Made by a program: the position numbers and the translations under genes. A stretch of 32,773 nt of DNA from Levilactobacillus lanxiensis (GTDB lineage: Bacteria; Bacillota; Bacilli; Lactobacillales; Lactobacillaceae), in the NCBI RefSeq assembly GCF_016861655.1, contig NZ_BOLN01000013.1, forward strand, positions 1-32,773, in the 5' to 3' direction. The first letter of the stretch is position 1. The number at the start of each line of letters is the position of its first letter. This document shows, piece by piece, positions 24,082-32,034 of this stretch. The notes beneath the pieces were generated by a model. That model was given only the letters and a program-made list of their open reading frames with translations. It had not been told where the DNA came from and made no database searches.

Positions 24082-25026
24082 ATGCTTCCCATCACCATCG
24101 GTATCGTCATTGGTATCATCCTGTCGCTTCAGAGCGCTGTAAATTCTCGGTTGCGGAGCTTTATTGGTTCACCCTATCAAGCCTCCTTCGTGTCCTTTAC
24201 CATTGGCACGCTCTTCTTGGCCGTGGTGATGCTGGCGAGCCACGAATCTTTAGGCGTCTCTGGAAATATCTTCGCCACGCAACCTTGGTGGATTTGGATT
24301 GGCGGTCTCTTAGGTGTTATCTTTTTAACGACCAACATTCTTCTCTTCCCCCACATTGGCGGCGTCCAAACGGCTATCATGCCCATTTTGGGTCAAGTCT
24401 TCATGGGATCCATCATTGATAACTTTGGCTGGTTCAACTCCACCCAGCAACCTTTGACCTGGGTAAGGGTCAGTGGCTTATTGCTAGCGCTGGCTGGTAT
24501 CGTCATCACCGTCGCTCTGCCAGACATTCTTCGGCGCCAAGCTAATGGCCAGTCCGATGCTGCCGCTAGCACTGGTAACCCGTGGCCCTGGCGGCTACTA
24601 GGCATCTGTACCGGGGCATTGGGAGCGATGCAGACGACTATCAATGGCCGGTTGGGATTGGCTCTAAACTCGGCTCTCCACGCCGCCTTCATCTCATTTC
24701 TAGTGGGGGCCCTCTGCCTCTTCTTCATTGTCCTGGTCGTCAATCACGGCTTCCGGGAAATCAAGCGGGCCACCGGTCACGGTAAGCCTTGGTGGATCTG
24801 GATTGGCGGGGCCATGGGCGGCATCTTCGTCCTGGGAAACGCCTACCTGGCTCCCATCATCGGGACCGGCCAAACGGTGGTCTTCGCCCTACTTGGCCAG
24901 ATTGCCGGTGGCTTGTTGGTCGATCAGTTCGGCCTGCTGGGGGCCAAACGTAAGCCCGTCGTGGCCGTCCAGTTACTCGGCCTGTTGATTCTTATTGGCG
25001 GGGTCGTTTTGATCCGGTTATTCTAA
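24082..25026 (+). CDS. DMT-superfamily transporter, YdcZ/DUF606 type
   Basis: 314-residue membrane protein with about ten TM helices in two homologous halves (about 1-143 and 165-314). Each half contains the DUF606 pattern PWWIWIGGxxGxxF (about 68-81 and 234-247) followed by a helix ending in a Gly-rich GQ motif (ILGQVFMG; LLGQIAGG). The substrate is unknown. ATG has GAGGAGG 7 nt ahead. Proximity to the nucleoside hydrolase could suggest a nucleoside link, but a terminator lies between them, so that is only a guess. A strong bidirectional terminator follows. Confidence 0.87.
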   Translation: MLPITIGIVIGIILSLQSAVNSRLRSFIGSPYQASFVSFTIGTLFLAVVMLASHESLGVSGNIFATQPWWIWIGGLLGVIFLTTNILLFPHIGGVQTAIMPILGQVFMGSIIDNFGWFNSTQQPLTWVRVSGLLLALAGIVITVALPDILRRQANGQSDAAASTGNPWPWRLLGICTGALGAMQTTINGRLGLALNSALHAAFISFLVGALCLFFIVLVVNHGFREIKRATGHGKPWWIWIGGAMGGIFVLGNAYLAPIIGTGQTVVFALLGQIAGGLLVDQFGLLGAKRKPVVAVQLLGLLILIGGVVLIRLF

Positions 25027-25037
25027 ATAATGACGTC

Positions 25038-25081
25038 AAAAAACAGGTAGCGCCCGGACTGATTCGGGCGCTGCCTGTTTT
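25038..25081. terminator. Bidirectional terminator between transporter and antitoxin genes
   Basis: AACAGGtAGCGCCCG pairs with CGGGCGCTgCCTGTT, with A and T tracts on either side. Confidence 0.9.
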
Positions 25082-25116
25082 GGTTACTCACTATCTATTC
25101 AATTGGTTATCCTAGT

Positions 25117-25398
25117 CTACAAATCTTTCCAATCCTGCCACAACGCCTCCACGGCCGCCAACGATTGCGTATCGCCGGTAGCCTTTTCCCGCGCAAGTTC
25201 CGACTGTAGTTGATCCTTGGTGAGTTCCAAGTCGAAGGGCAAGTCGTGGTCCGTGACCGATTGCTGTAAGAACAGGTGAATGGCCGTCGTCAGGCTCATC
25301 CCGTATTGTTGATAAACTGCCGCCGCATCCCGCTTCAGCTGTGGGTCTAACGTCAAGTCAAGGTGTTCTGGTTGTGTGGGTTCATTTAATTTTGTCAT
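25117..25398 (-). CDS. RelB/DinJ-type antitoxin, no toxin gene adjacent
   Basis: 93 residues with the ribbon-helix-helix fold of RelB/DinJ antitoxins: LDLTLDPQLKRDAAAVYQQY (13-32), then GMSLTTAIHLFLQQSV (about 33-48) and the family PFDL (54-57). The acidic, helical C-terminus (about 60-93) would wrap a YafQ/RelE-like toxin. ATG has AAAGGAG 7 nt ahead. Normally the toxin follows directly; here the terminator of the convergent transporter follows after 35 nt, and 256 nt of non-coding DNA lie upstream. It is either a lone antitoxin that regulates elsewhere or the remnant of a TA pair. Confidence 0.85.
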   Translation of the reverse strand: MTKLNEPTQPEHLDLTLDPQLKRDAAAVYQQYGMSLTTAIHLFLQQSVTDHDLPFDLELTKDQLQSELAREKATGDTQSLAAVEALWQDWKDL

Positions 25399-25586
25399 GA
25401 TTACGCTCCTTTATCGTTTACGTCTAACCGCCACCTACGACCCCAAGGTAACATGCACTTATAGGGTCAGACAATGGTTATCGTTTTAGGCCCTATCGCC
25501 ATTAAGACGCTAAATGATTAGTTGGTAAAATGTCCTTTGTCTCTGGCTGAACTTTCCTATATTCGAACTCTTTTAAAGACTAACGC

Positions 25587-25639
25587 AAATAACAGTTTAG
25601 ACTGACGAATCCTTCCGCCAGTCCAAACCGTTATTTTTT
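25587..25639. terminator. Hairpin downstream of nudC, terminator-like
   Basis: AATAACaGTTTaGACTG pairs with CAGTCcAAACcGTTATT through G-U or near matches. The better T tract is on the plus strand (six T); on the minus strand, where nudC ends, it reads TTATTTG. It probably ends nudC and insulates the antitoxin gene. Confidence 0.65.
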
Positions 25640-25654
25640 ACGCCATTTTCAGAT

Positions 25655-26470
25655 TCACCGTTGTCGAAAGTCCTCAATCATCTGCCAACTCAAACTTAGC
25701 GTCGTATCATCACGCGGAATTGAATCGCGTTGAAACCACTTCGCTTGGGAGAGCTCATCATGCTCTAACTTGATAGGAATATCGTTATCCAGTTCTGCAA
25801 AGAAGCCTACCAACAGCGACCCGGAGAATCCCCAGGGCTGACTCCCATAATACTGAATATGATGAACCGCTAACCCAACTTCCTCTTTAACTTCACGTTG
25901 GACGGTATCCTCAAGCGTCTCCCCAATCTCAGCATAGCCCGAGATTAAAGCATAACGATCGTATCCCGTTGCAAACTTAGTCATCAGGATCTGGTCACCC
26001 TTAGTGACGCCGACAATAATGGCTGGCGAAATCTTTGGGTATTCTCGATGATGACAGTTGGGACAAACCAATGTCCGCTCCGTTGTCATGGAAACCATCG
26101 GCTGGCCACACTGCCCACAGTACTGGTTCGTTGCATACCATTCACCTAATTGCGCAGCCGTCGCGCTCCCAAAAGCTAAATATTTAGGCTCTAGTTCACG
26201 CAGCGTTAAGACATCAACGTACTTGGCATTCACTCGCTCCGGTAATCTTTCCAGGAGCAAGTAAAATGCCACATCACTAATTGTAAACAGATACGTATAG
26301 TTATCAGTCGACATTTGCCAGTCAGCCGTCACGTCTTTAACTCGTGGAATCGTGCCATGATAAGTCAATATCTTACGATTCGTATACGCAAACACGTAAT
26401 CCTTAGCTTGAGTGGCCCGCCGTAGGTCGTATTGATTTTTAAATACTTTGGGACCAACTTCTTGTAACAT
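25655..26470 (-). CDS. nudC: NADH/NAD+ diphosphatase (NudC-type Nudix hydrolase)
   Basis: Cytoplasmic Nudix enzyme that splits NAD(H) to NMN(H) and AMP, and in other bacteria removes NAD caps from RNA. The 271-residue protein has a zinc ribbon with Cys118, Cys121, Cys136 and Cys139. The Nudix box is at 178-200 (G-x5-E-x7-REVKEEVGL). The NudC signature SQPWPFPxS appears as SQPWGFSGS (210-218), with both prolines replaced. ATG has AGAGGA 6 nt ahead. It lies 86 nt after the nitronate monooxygenase gene on the same strand with no terminator between, so they may be co-transcribed. It is visibly more AT-rich than genes to the left. Confidence 0.9.
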   Translation of the reverse strand: MLQEVGPKVFKNQYDLRRATQAKDYVFAYTNRKILTYHGTIPRVKDVTADWQMSTDNYTYLFTISDVAFYLLLERLPERVNAKYVDVLTLRELEPKYLAFGSATAAQLGEWYATNQYCGQCGQPMVSMTTERTLVCPNCHHREYPKISPAIIVGVTKGDQILMTKFATGYDRYALISGYAEIGETLEDTVQREVKEEVGLAVHHIQYYGSQPWGFSGSLLVGFFAELDNDIPIKLEHDELSQAKWFQRDSIPRDDTTLSLSWQMIEDFRQR

Positions 26471-26556
26471 CCACTATTCCTCTCTCATTAACAATGATGC
26501 CAGCTTCGAATGTCAACCATGGTCAGGTATCTGTCATTCAGCTCAAGACGTAGCGG

Positions 26557-27531
26557 TTACTTAAGCATCCCGGCACTCAATTCTGCCACAATATCCGCTA
26601 CGGGCCGAATCTCATGAATGCTTGAAAGGGCCGTATCCAGTGAAACGTACCCTTTTTCCATATCGCCATCAAGCATCCCGGCATGAATTCCTCTAAAACC
26701 ACCCATTGCTTGGTAGATGTCTTCACGAGCCTTCCCGGCAGCGTTCATTTCTACTAGTTTGTCTGACAGTCCGCCTGGCAAGGCCCGGTAGTATGCAGGC
26801 AAGGTTCTAAATAGACGCATATCATCACTGCTAGATTGAACTAATTTATTTTTAATATTTTCTGCCATTGGGGCTTCTTGGCTAGCTAAAAAGACACTCC
26901 CAGAATAAACACCCTCTGCGCCCAATGCCTTAGCTGCTCTAGCTGTCCGTTCATCCACAACACCACCAGCCGCCAAAACCGGCGTATGCTTTACGGCATC
27001 GACAATCATCGGCACAATCGAGAACGTCCCAATGACCTTATTAGGCAAAGTGCCCCCCTCGTCAAAGCCAGTCGCAACGATGGCCGTTGCCCCGTGAGCC
27101 TCAGCCATCTGAGCGCTGGCAACATTGGGATTTAAATCGCGGTAAATAACCTTGATCCCGTGCCGAACCAAATCATCAAATACCTCTGGATAGATGTCGC
27201 CAACGTAAGAAACAGCGGGAACCTTTTCCTCATACAGCACCTTTAACATGGGCTTCGTAAAAACATCCTTCTCCGGTTCAACAGGTAAAACGTTGACAGC
27301 AAACGGTTTATCAGATAGCTGACGAACCTTCCGAATCTCACGGCGCATCCGTTCGGCCGTTTCAACTGGCGAAGTTGTCCGCTCCGTTTGGCCCGCATTA
27401 GGCCCAAGAACACCCATACCCCCTGCATTACCCACAGCAGCGACTAGTTCCGCATTGGTCAGCCACATTAAGGCACCTTGAATGACTGGTTTTTCAATTC
27501 CTAATGCTGCAGTAAGACGATTAGTTTTCAT
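26557..27531 (-). CDS. Nitronate monooxygenase family flavoprotein
   Basis: 324-residue FMN-dependent TIM-barrel protein of the nitronate monooxygenase (2-nitropropane dioxygenase) family, which detoxifies alkyl nitronates; enoyl-ACP reductase FabK is a close relative. The N-terminal PVIQGALMWLTNAELVAAV (15-33), GNAGGMGVLG (34-43), central ATGFDEGG (about 152-159) and the phosphate-binding AAGGVVDERT and LGAEGVYSGSVFL are characteristic. FabK cannot be fully excluded, but the isolated setting away from fab genes favours nitronate monooxygenase. ATG has GAGGA about 6 nt ahead. A LysR gene is divergent, 158 nt away, and probably controls it. Confidence 0.83.
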   Translation of the reverse strand: MKTNRLTAALGIEKPVIQGALMWLTNAELVAAVGNAGGMGVLGPNAGQTERTTSPVETAERMRREIRKVRQLSDKPFAVNVLPVEPEKDVFTKPMLKVLYEEKVPAVSYVGDIYPEVFDDLVRHGIKVIYRDLNPNVASAQMAEAHGATAIVATGFDEGGTLPNKVIGTFSIVPMIVDAVKHTPVLAAGGVVDERTARAAKALGAEGVYSGSVFLASQEAPMAENIKNKLVQSSSDDMRLFRTLPAYYRALPGGLSDKLVEMNAAGKAREDIYQAMGGFRGIHAGMLDGDMEKGYVSLDTALSSIHEIRPVADIVAELSAGMLK

Positions 27532-27587
27532 GTTAGTTCCTCACTTTCAATATCAAATCATGCATAATTTGCCTTGCTCGTTTAATA

Positions 27588-27610
27588 ACTATGAGCTATG
27601 ATGCCATAGT
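27588..27610. promoter_or_regulatory. Dyad in the LysR/nitronate monooxygenase intergenic region
   Basis: ACTATG and CATAGT form perfect 6-bp arms with 11 bp between, in the middle of the divergent promoter region. This is the size of a LysR-type operator, though the usual T-N11-A pattern is only loosely met. Confidence 0.5.
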
Positions 27611-27689
27611 AGAACAGAAAGTACGGTGTTACCAATTAATCTTAAAATGTGAATCATTACAAATTAGGTATAATCGGAGTTGAATTCCC

Positions 27690-28616
27690 ATGAATGAAGA
27701 AAAATTTTTACTTCAAATTCTCTTAACGGCTAAATATTCACAAACTATTTCTGAACTCGCCAATAAACTATTTGTCAGTCAGCCCTATGTTAGTCGCGCA
27801 CTTAAAAAGGCTGAGAACCAATATGGATTGACTTTTATTAATCGAAACGTTAAACCCATTCAGATAACGGCGGCTGGTAGACTATTCACGCAAAATCTGC
27901 AAGGTATCCTTGACGCACAAAAAGAGATGGAGCAGGACCTTTCACGACTACAGCAGCAGGAGGCTGGCACCCTCACAATTGCGATTAATCAGCCATTCTT
28001 AGCAAATACAATTTCGGCGGCAATCGTTCAAGCACATCAAGCATTTCCGGAACTTCATTTCCGCGTCATTAGTCAAGCTACCGACTCCGCTGAAAATCAC
28101 CTTATCCGTGGCGAGCTAGATATTTTAATCGGTCGAAAATGGAACAATCCCATCTTTTCAATCCACACTCTTCCCAGTCCGCAATTGGATTTATTACTTC
28201 CAGAAACCTGCCCGCTATACCGACCTGACCGAATTTTCTGCCCGTTTAGTGAGGATAATCTATCATCATTGAATAATTGTGACTACGTCGGACTCTCTGA
28301 TCACAGTCTTTTTCAAAAGCAGGTCAACACAGCTCTTCATGAAAATGGGATTTCTATCAATGAAATCCTAGAATTCACCAACATCCAGACGGCCACACAG
28401 GTTGCCCTTCAACTTCACGCCACAACTGTTACCACCGCAGAGATAGCTCAGTCTTGCCTATCCCCTCAGGATAAATATAATTTAATGCCATTCCCCGTTG
28501 AATTTTTACATTCAGAGTTTGCACTATCACATCTCAAGTCAGCGACACCGACTATCAAAAAAGTTAGTCATTTTTTAACACAAGTTCTAAACCAGCCAAC
28601 TTTAGCGATAAATTAA
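27690..28616 (+). CDS. LysR-family transcriptional regulator
   Basis: 308 residues: an N-terminal winged HTH (about 18-60, ISELANKLFVSQPYVSRALKKAENQYG) with the linker helix to about 90, then a periplasmic-binding-like effector domain (TLTIAINQPFLANTI from about 93; GELDILIGRKW near 149). The HTH lacks the most common Ala/Ser spacing of textbook LysR but is otherwise clear. ATG has GGAG 10 nt ahead. It is divergent from the nitronate monooxygenase gene, the classical LysR arrangement. It is AT-rich compared with the window. A strong terminator follows. Confidence 0.9.
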   Translation: MNEEKFLLQILLTAKYSQTISELANKLFVSQPYVSRALKKAENQYGLTFINRNVKPIQITAAGRLFTQNLQGILDAQKEMEQDLSRLQQQEAGTLTIAINQPFLANTISAAIVQAHQAFPELHFRVISQATDSAENHLIRGELDILIGRKWNNPIFSIHTLPSPQLDLLLPETCPLYRPDRIFCPFSEDNLSSLNNCDYVGLSDHSLFQKQVNTALHENGISINEILEFTNIQTATQVALQLHATTVTTAEIAQSCLSPQDKYNLMPFPVEFLHSEFALSHLKSATPTIKKVSHFLTQVLNQPTLAIN

Positions 28617-28669
28617 AAAGACGACATCAGGCTTCCCGTCAAATTTGTGGGAAGCCTAATGTCGTCTTC
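28615..28669. terminator. Bidirectional terminator between lysR and ABC-F gene
   Basis: AAGACGACATcAGGCTTCCC pairs with GGGAAGCCTaATGTCGTCTT (19 of 20 bp), with five A before. The minus strand has the better T tract for the ABC-F gene. Confidence 0.92.
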
Positions 28670-28703
28670 AGTTTAATAATTTTTAACTTCTGATTTTGAA
28701 AAT

Positions 28704-30335
28704 TTATTTTTCGTCGTACAGCGCAGCAACTTGGTCCTGAACCTGCTTGTGGCCCAAAAATTCATCGTAAGTCGTGTCGGCCCGGTCAACGATGCCCTTT
28801 GGTGACACCTCAATGATTCGGTTGGCAATCGTTTGAATGAACTCGTGGTCATGGGAAGTGAACAGGATACTGCCACTGAACCCAACCAGACTGTCGTTCA
28901 ACGCGGTGATGGATTCCAAATCCAAATGGTTGGTTGGATCATCCAGCAACAGCACGTTGGCCTTGCTCAACATCATCTTGGAAAGCATGGCCCGAACCTT
29001 TTCGCCCCCGGACATCACGTCAACTTCACGGTTCACGTCGTCGCCAGAGAACAGCATCTTCCCTAAGAACCCACGGAGGAAGGTGTTGTCACTTTCTTCC
29101 TTGGAAGCAAACTGACGTAACCAGTCGATCACCGACATTTGGTTTTCGGCAAAGTAGTCGTTCCCGTTCTTAGGCAGGTAAGTCGTGCTGGTCGTTTGAC
29201 CCCAGACCACGTTACCGCTGTCTGGTTCCAACTCGCCGGCAACGATTTGCATCAACGTCGTGGTCGTCACGTCATTCCGGCTGATAAAGGCGGTCTTCTC
29301 ACCTGGCCGCAACGTGAAGCTCACGTCGTCTAAAATCGTCACGCCGTCAATGGCCTTGGACACATGTTCCAGGCGCACCAGGTCGTTCCCCAATTCGCGT
29401 TCTGGATTGAACTTGATGAAGGGGTACTTCCGTGAGGATGGCTTGATGTCATCCAGCGTGATTTTTTCCAATTGCTTCTTCCGCGACGTTGCCTGCTTAG
29501 ACTTCGAGGCGTTGGCACTAAACCGGGCCACGAATTCTTGCAGCTGCTTAATCTGGTCGGCCTTCTTAGCGTTGGCGTTAGCCTTCAATTGGGCGGCCAA
29601 TTCGCTCGATTCCATCCAGAAGTCATAGTTCCCAACGAACAGCGTAATCTTCCCAAAGTCCACGTCACACATGTTCGTGCAGACCTGGTTCAAGAAATGC
29701 CGGTCATGGGAAACGACGATGACGGTGTTTTCGTAGTCAGCCAGGAAGTTTTCCAGCCAGCTGATCGATTGCACATCCAACCCGTTGGTCGGTTCGTCCA
29801 AAAGTAACACGTCGGGATGACCGAATAAGGCTTGGCCCAACAGGACTTTCACCTTTTGGGGTTCCGTCAGTTCACTCATTGGCACTTGGTGGAGTGATTC
29901 GTCGATGCCTAAAGCCTGTAACATTTGGCTCGCTTCGGCTTCGGCTTCCCAACCACCCATTTCACCAAATTCACCTTCCAGTTCAGCGGCCCGAATCCCA
30001 TCTGCGTCGCTAAAATCTGGTTTCATGTAAATGGCGTTCTTTTCTACCATGATATCGTAAAGTTTCTTGTGGCCTTGAATGACCGTGTCCATGACCAAGT
30101 TATCTTCAAAAGCAAAGTGATCTTGGTTCAAGCTGGACATCCGCTCGTTTGGTCCCATTGAAACGTTCCCACTAGTTGGCTTTAATTTGCCTTCGATAAT
30201 TTTCAGGAACGTGGACTTCCCAGCGCCGTTAGCGCCAATGACCCCGTAGCAGTTTCCTGGGGTGAACTTAAGATTAACATCGTCGTAGAGCTTCCGGTCG
30301 GAGAACTGCATACTGACATTATTGACGGTTAACAT
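28704..30335 (-). CDS. ABC-F family ATPase, YkpA/YbiT-like
   Basis: Soluble protein with two fused ATPase domains and no membrane segments; ABC-F proteins act on the ribosome, some as antibiotic-protection factors. The 543 residues include Walker A GANGAGKST (34-42) and Walker B LLLDEPTNGLD (177-187) in domain 1, and a charged linker (about 243-300). Domain 2 has SGGEK (442-446) and LLLDDPTNHLD (462-472). Departures are listed in the findings: signature LTEPQK in domain 1, a degenerate Walker A RNDVTTTT in domain 2, and Asp for the catalytic Glu. ATG 30335 follows AGGAGG by 8 nt; the longer frame to 30371 crosses the leader terminator. Confidence 0.92.
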   Translation of the reverse strand: MLTVNNVSMQFSDRKLYDDVNLKFTPGNCYGVIGANGAGKSTFLKIIEGKLKPTSGNVSMGPNERMSSLNQDHFAFEDNLVMDTVIQGHKKLYDIMVEKNAIYMKPDFSDADGIRAAELEGEFGEMGGWEAEAEASQMLQALGIDESLHQVPMSELTEPQKVKVLLGQALFGHPDVLLLDEPTNGLDVQSISWLENFLADYENTVIVVSHDRHFLNQVCTNMCDVDFGKITLFVGNYDFWMESSELAAQLKANANAKKADQIKQLQEFVARFSANASKSKQATSRKKQLEKITLDDIKPSSRKYPFIKFNPERELGNDLVRLEHVSKAIDGVTILDDVSFTLRPGEKTAFISRNDVTTTTLMQIVAGELEPDSGNVVWGQTTSTTYLPKNGNDYFAENQMSVIDWLRQFASKEESDNTFLRGFLGKMLFSGDDVNREVDVMSGGEKVRAMLSKMMLSKANVLLLDDPTNHLDLESITALNDSLVGFSGSILFTSHDHEFIQTIANRIIEVSPKGIVDRADTTYDEFLGHKQVQDQVAALYDEK

Positions 30336-30361
30336 GAACGATACCTCCTGTATTTGCGTGT

Positions 30362-30396
30362 AAAAAACCAACGTGTCTGGTTAACGGCGACGTTGG
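30362..30396 (-). terminator. Terminator/attenuator in the ABC-F leader
   Basis: On the minus strand CCAACGT (30390-30396) pairs with ACGTTGG (30368-30374), followed by TTTTTT (30362-30367). It lies between the promoter and the ribosome site of the ABC-F gene, so full transcription requires read-through. Confidence 0.75.
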
Positions 30397-30429
30397 CTTC
30401 AACTTATATTCGTTATGACATGTTAGCGT

Positions 30430-30458
30430 AGTTTACCATAAATCTTACTGACAAGCAA
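30430..30458 (-). promoter_or_regulatory. Promoter of the ABC-F gene
   Basis: Minus strand -35 TTGCTT (30453-30458), 17-bp spacer, -10 TAAACT (30430-30435) extended by TGG. The leader would be about 90 nt long and includes the attenuator. Confidence 0.65.
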
Positions 30459-30489
30459 CGTATCCGCTGGGTTAACCTGCTGTCGTCAG

Positions 30490-30667
30490 CGCCTTACCGG
30501 CCGGGAAAAATGAGACCGGAACGCTGGGGGCAGGACGTCCGAAGCCTAAGAAGCGGTCTTCGGGCTCGCTTTGAGTCCCCCAAACCGGGTCTCAAAGTCG
30601 CCATTTTCTAAGAAAATCACTTAGAAAATCCCCCGGCTGGGCTCATTTTTCCCGACCTCACGGCTAA
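30490..30667 (+). repeat. Structured intergenic repeat R8 (subtype 2)
   Basis: Edges GCGCCTTACCGG and CCTCACGGC. Closing helix CGGGAAAAATGAG with CTCATTTTTCCCG; P1 CCGAAG/CTTCGG; P2 CTTTGAG/CTCAAAG; P3 ATTTTCTAAG/CTTAGAAAAT. It points away from the ABC-F gene and is followed 45 nt later by R9 in the same orientation. Confidence 0.9.
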
Positions 30668-30711
30668 CACAAGTTTAACCCAGTCAGCTATTTGTCATTT
30701 TATGGTGGATT

Positions 30712-30901
30712 GGCGGCGGATTCAAGATGCCCTGCTGTGGGGAACGGTTCCAGCCTAAGGAACGGGCTTCCACCTCGGCTTGAAACCTCGCTAAGGTTCG
30801 CGAGTTTCCAAGACCGTCCCGTGCTCTAAACTGAGAAGCCCCCTCAGTTAAGACCACCGACACAGCTGGTCATCTTGATCCGCCTCTGGTCACTCACACT
30901 G
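30712..30901 (+). repeat. Structured intergenic repeat R9 (subtype 1)
   Basis: Closing helix GGCGGA-tt-CAAGATG with CATCTTG-a-TCCGCC; P1 GGT-tcc-AGCC region with GGGCTtccACC; P2 replaced by CTTGaAAcCTCG/CGAGtTTcCAAG; P3 AACTGAG/CTCAGTT. It lacks the CGTTCCC edge seen in other subtype 1 copies. Confidence 0.9.
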
Positions 30902-31012
30902 TCCACGCAAGTTTATATTCACCATGGAACGGCTGACACACTTTTCCTGCGTCAGTCAGAAGATTTTTATGTCCTCTATATTTTGATTTTTCCATTTTAA
31001 ATATCTGCCCAC

Positions 31013-31888
31013 CTACGACCAGGACTGTTCCGCCGCATACTTTTCACGGTAAGTCTTAGGCGTCATTTGGTAGCGCTGCTTGAAGGTGACGAAGAAATTT
31101 TTCTCCGTGCGAAAACCGGTCTTCATGGCGATACTTTGGATGGATTCCTGCGAGGTCATTAGGAGCTGGGTGGCCCGTTCCAACCGAATCTGCCCCAGGT
31201 AGACCTTAGGTGAAACGCCCATGTATTCCTTGAAATAGCGGGAGAAATAAACGCTGGAGTAGTTCAGCTGTTCGGCCATTTTGGCAATCGAAACCGCCTC
31301 ACCATAGTTGTTTTGAATCTCGGTAACGGCTTGGCGTAAGGGATCTGGTAACGGTAGTTGGTCGCTATTGACTTGACCGTTAACCGTCAAGTGTTTTAAC
31401 AACTGACCCACCAATTGATATTCCGCACCTAAGCTGGCTAAATAATCTGCGCGCTCATCTGGTTCCATCACGGCGTTGGTCGCCAAGGTATGCACCGACC
31501 GCGCCAGCTCCTGGTATGGCTCAGCACGCAGGTCTAAGTCTAATGGCCCCCAAATCGGCAGTTTTTCATTGGCCACCACGTTCCGTAGCCATGCTTGCGG
31601 CAACAGCAACGTGATGATTTGATTATCCTCGTCTAAGAAAGTTTCATAACTGTGGACAACTTCAGAATTGACCACGTACAGGTGTTCCTCGGTCAATTTA
31701 TACGATGAGCTCCCGATATGTACGGTGCCCGGGTGACCACGATAGGCATAGGCCAATTCAACAGCTTGGTGCCAATGTGGCAAAACCATCTTTGGCCCAC
31801 CAGTTCCGTGTGAAATAACCCGCAGTGGCAAGACAGTAGTAAAATCTAAACGTTCATGATACGGCCGTGGCATTCCAGATACCCCCAT
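31013..31888 (-). CDS. AraC-family transcriptional regulator
   Basis: 291 residues: an N-terminal cupin-like ligand domain (about 15-120, with LPHWHQAVELAYAYRG and EEHLYVVNSEVVHSYE) and a C-terminal AraC DNA-binding domain with two HTH motifs (VSIAKMAEQLNYSSVYFSRYF; ESIQSIAMKTGFRTEKNFFV), ending MTPKTYREKY. Cupin-AraC regulators in lactobacilli often sense sugars; the ligand here is not known. The frame extends to 31987, but ATG 31888 has AAAGG at 6 nt and lies downstream of the promoter, so the extra 33 residues are rejected. No target gene is adjacent, which suggests control elsewhere. Repeats R8/R9 lie downstream. Confidence 0.9.
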   Translation of the reverse strand: MGVSGMPRPYHERLDFTTVLPLRVISHGTGGPKMVLPHWHQAVELAYAYRGHPGTVHIGSSSYKLTEEHLYVVNSEVVHSYETFLDEDNQIITLLLPQAWLRNVVANEKLPIWGPLDLDLRAEPYQELARSVHTLATNAVMEPDERADYLASLGAEYQLVGQLLKHLTVNGQVNSDQLPLPDPLRQAVTEIQNNYGEAVSIAKMAEQLNYSSVYFSRYFKEYMGVSPKVYLGQIRLERATQLLMTSQESIQSIAMKTGFRTEKNFFVTFKQRYQMTPKTYREKYAAEQSWS

Positions 31889-31938
31889 TTCTGTCCTTTC
31901 GGCTGAGATATACCAATTTAACTCACTCTTTACACATA

Positions 31939-31947
31939 AGCATACCA
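31939..31947 (-). promoter_or_regulatory. Extended -10 promoter of the AraC-type gene
   Basis: Minus strand TGG-TATGCT, identical to the extended -10 in front of the exopolysaccharide operon; no clear -35. The start point would be about 45 nt before the ATG. Confidence 0.5.
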
Positions 31948-32034
31948 CGTCCGATGAGAATAAGGTTAAATTTAGTAATCCAATCATCAGATTACGGGAT
32001 TATAGATTTGTGTTCCCCCCGATATAATGAACTT

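Noticed and set aside
25399..25654. A toxin gene paired with the DinJ-type antitoxin
   Set aside because: No frame with a ribosome site or RelE/YafQ residues on either strand; the region holds only the nudC hairpin.
27669..27674. TATAAT just before lysR as its promoter
   Set aside because: A start point from it would fall downstream of the GGAG ribosome site, leaving an unusable leader, and the -35 is poor.
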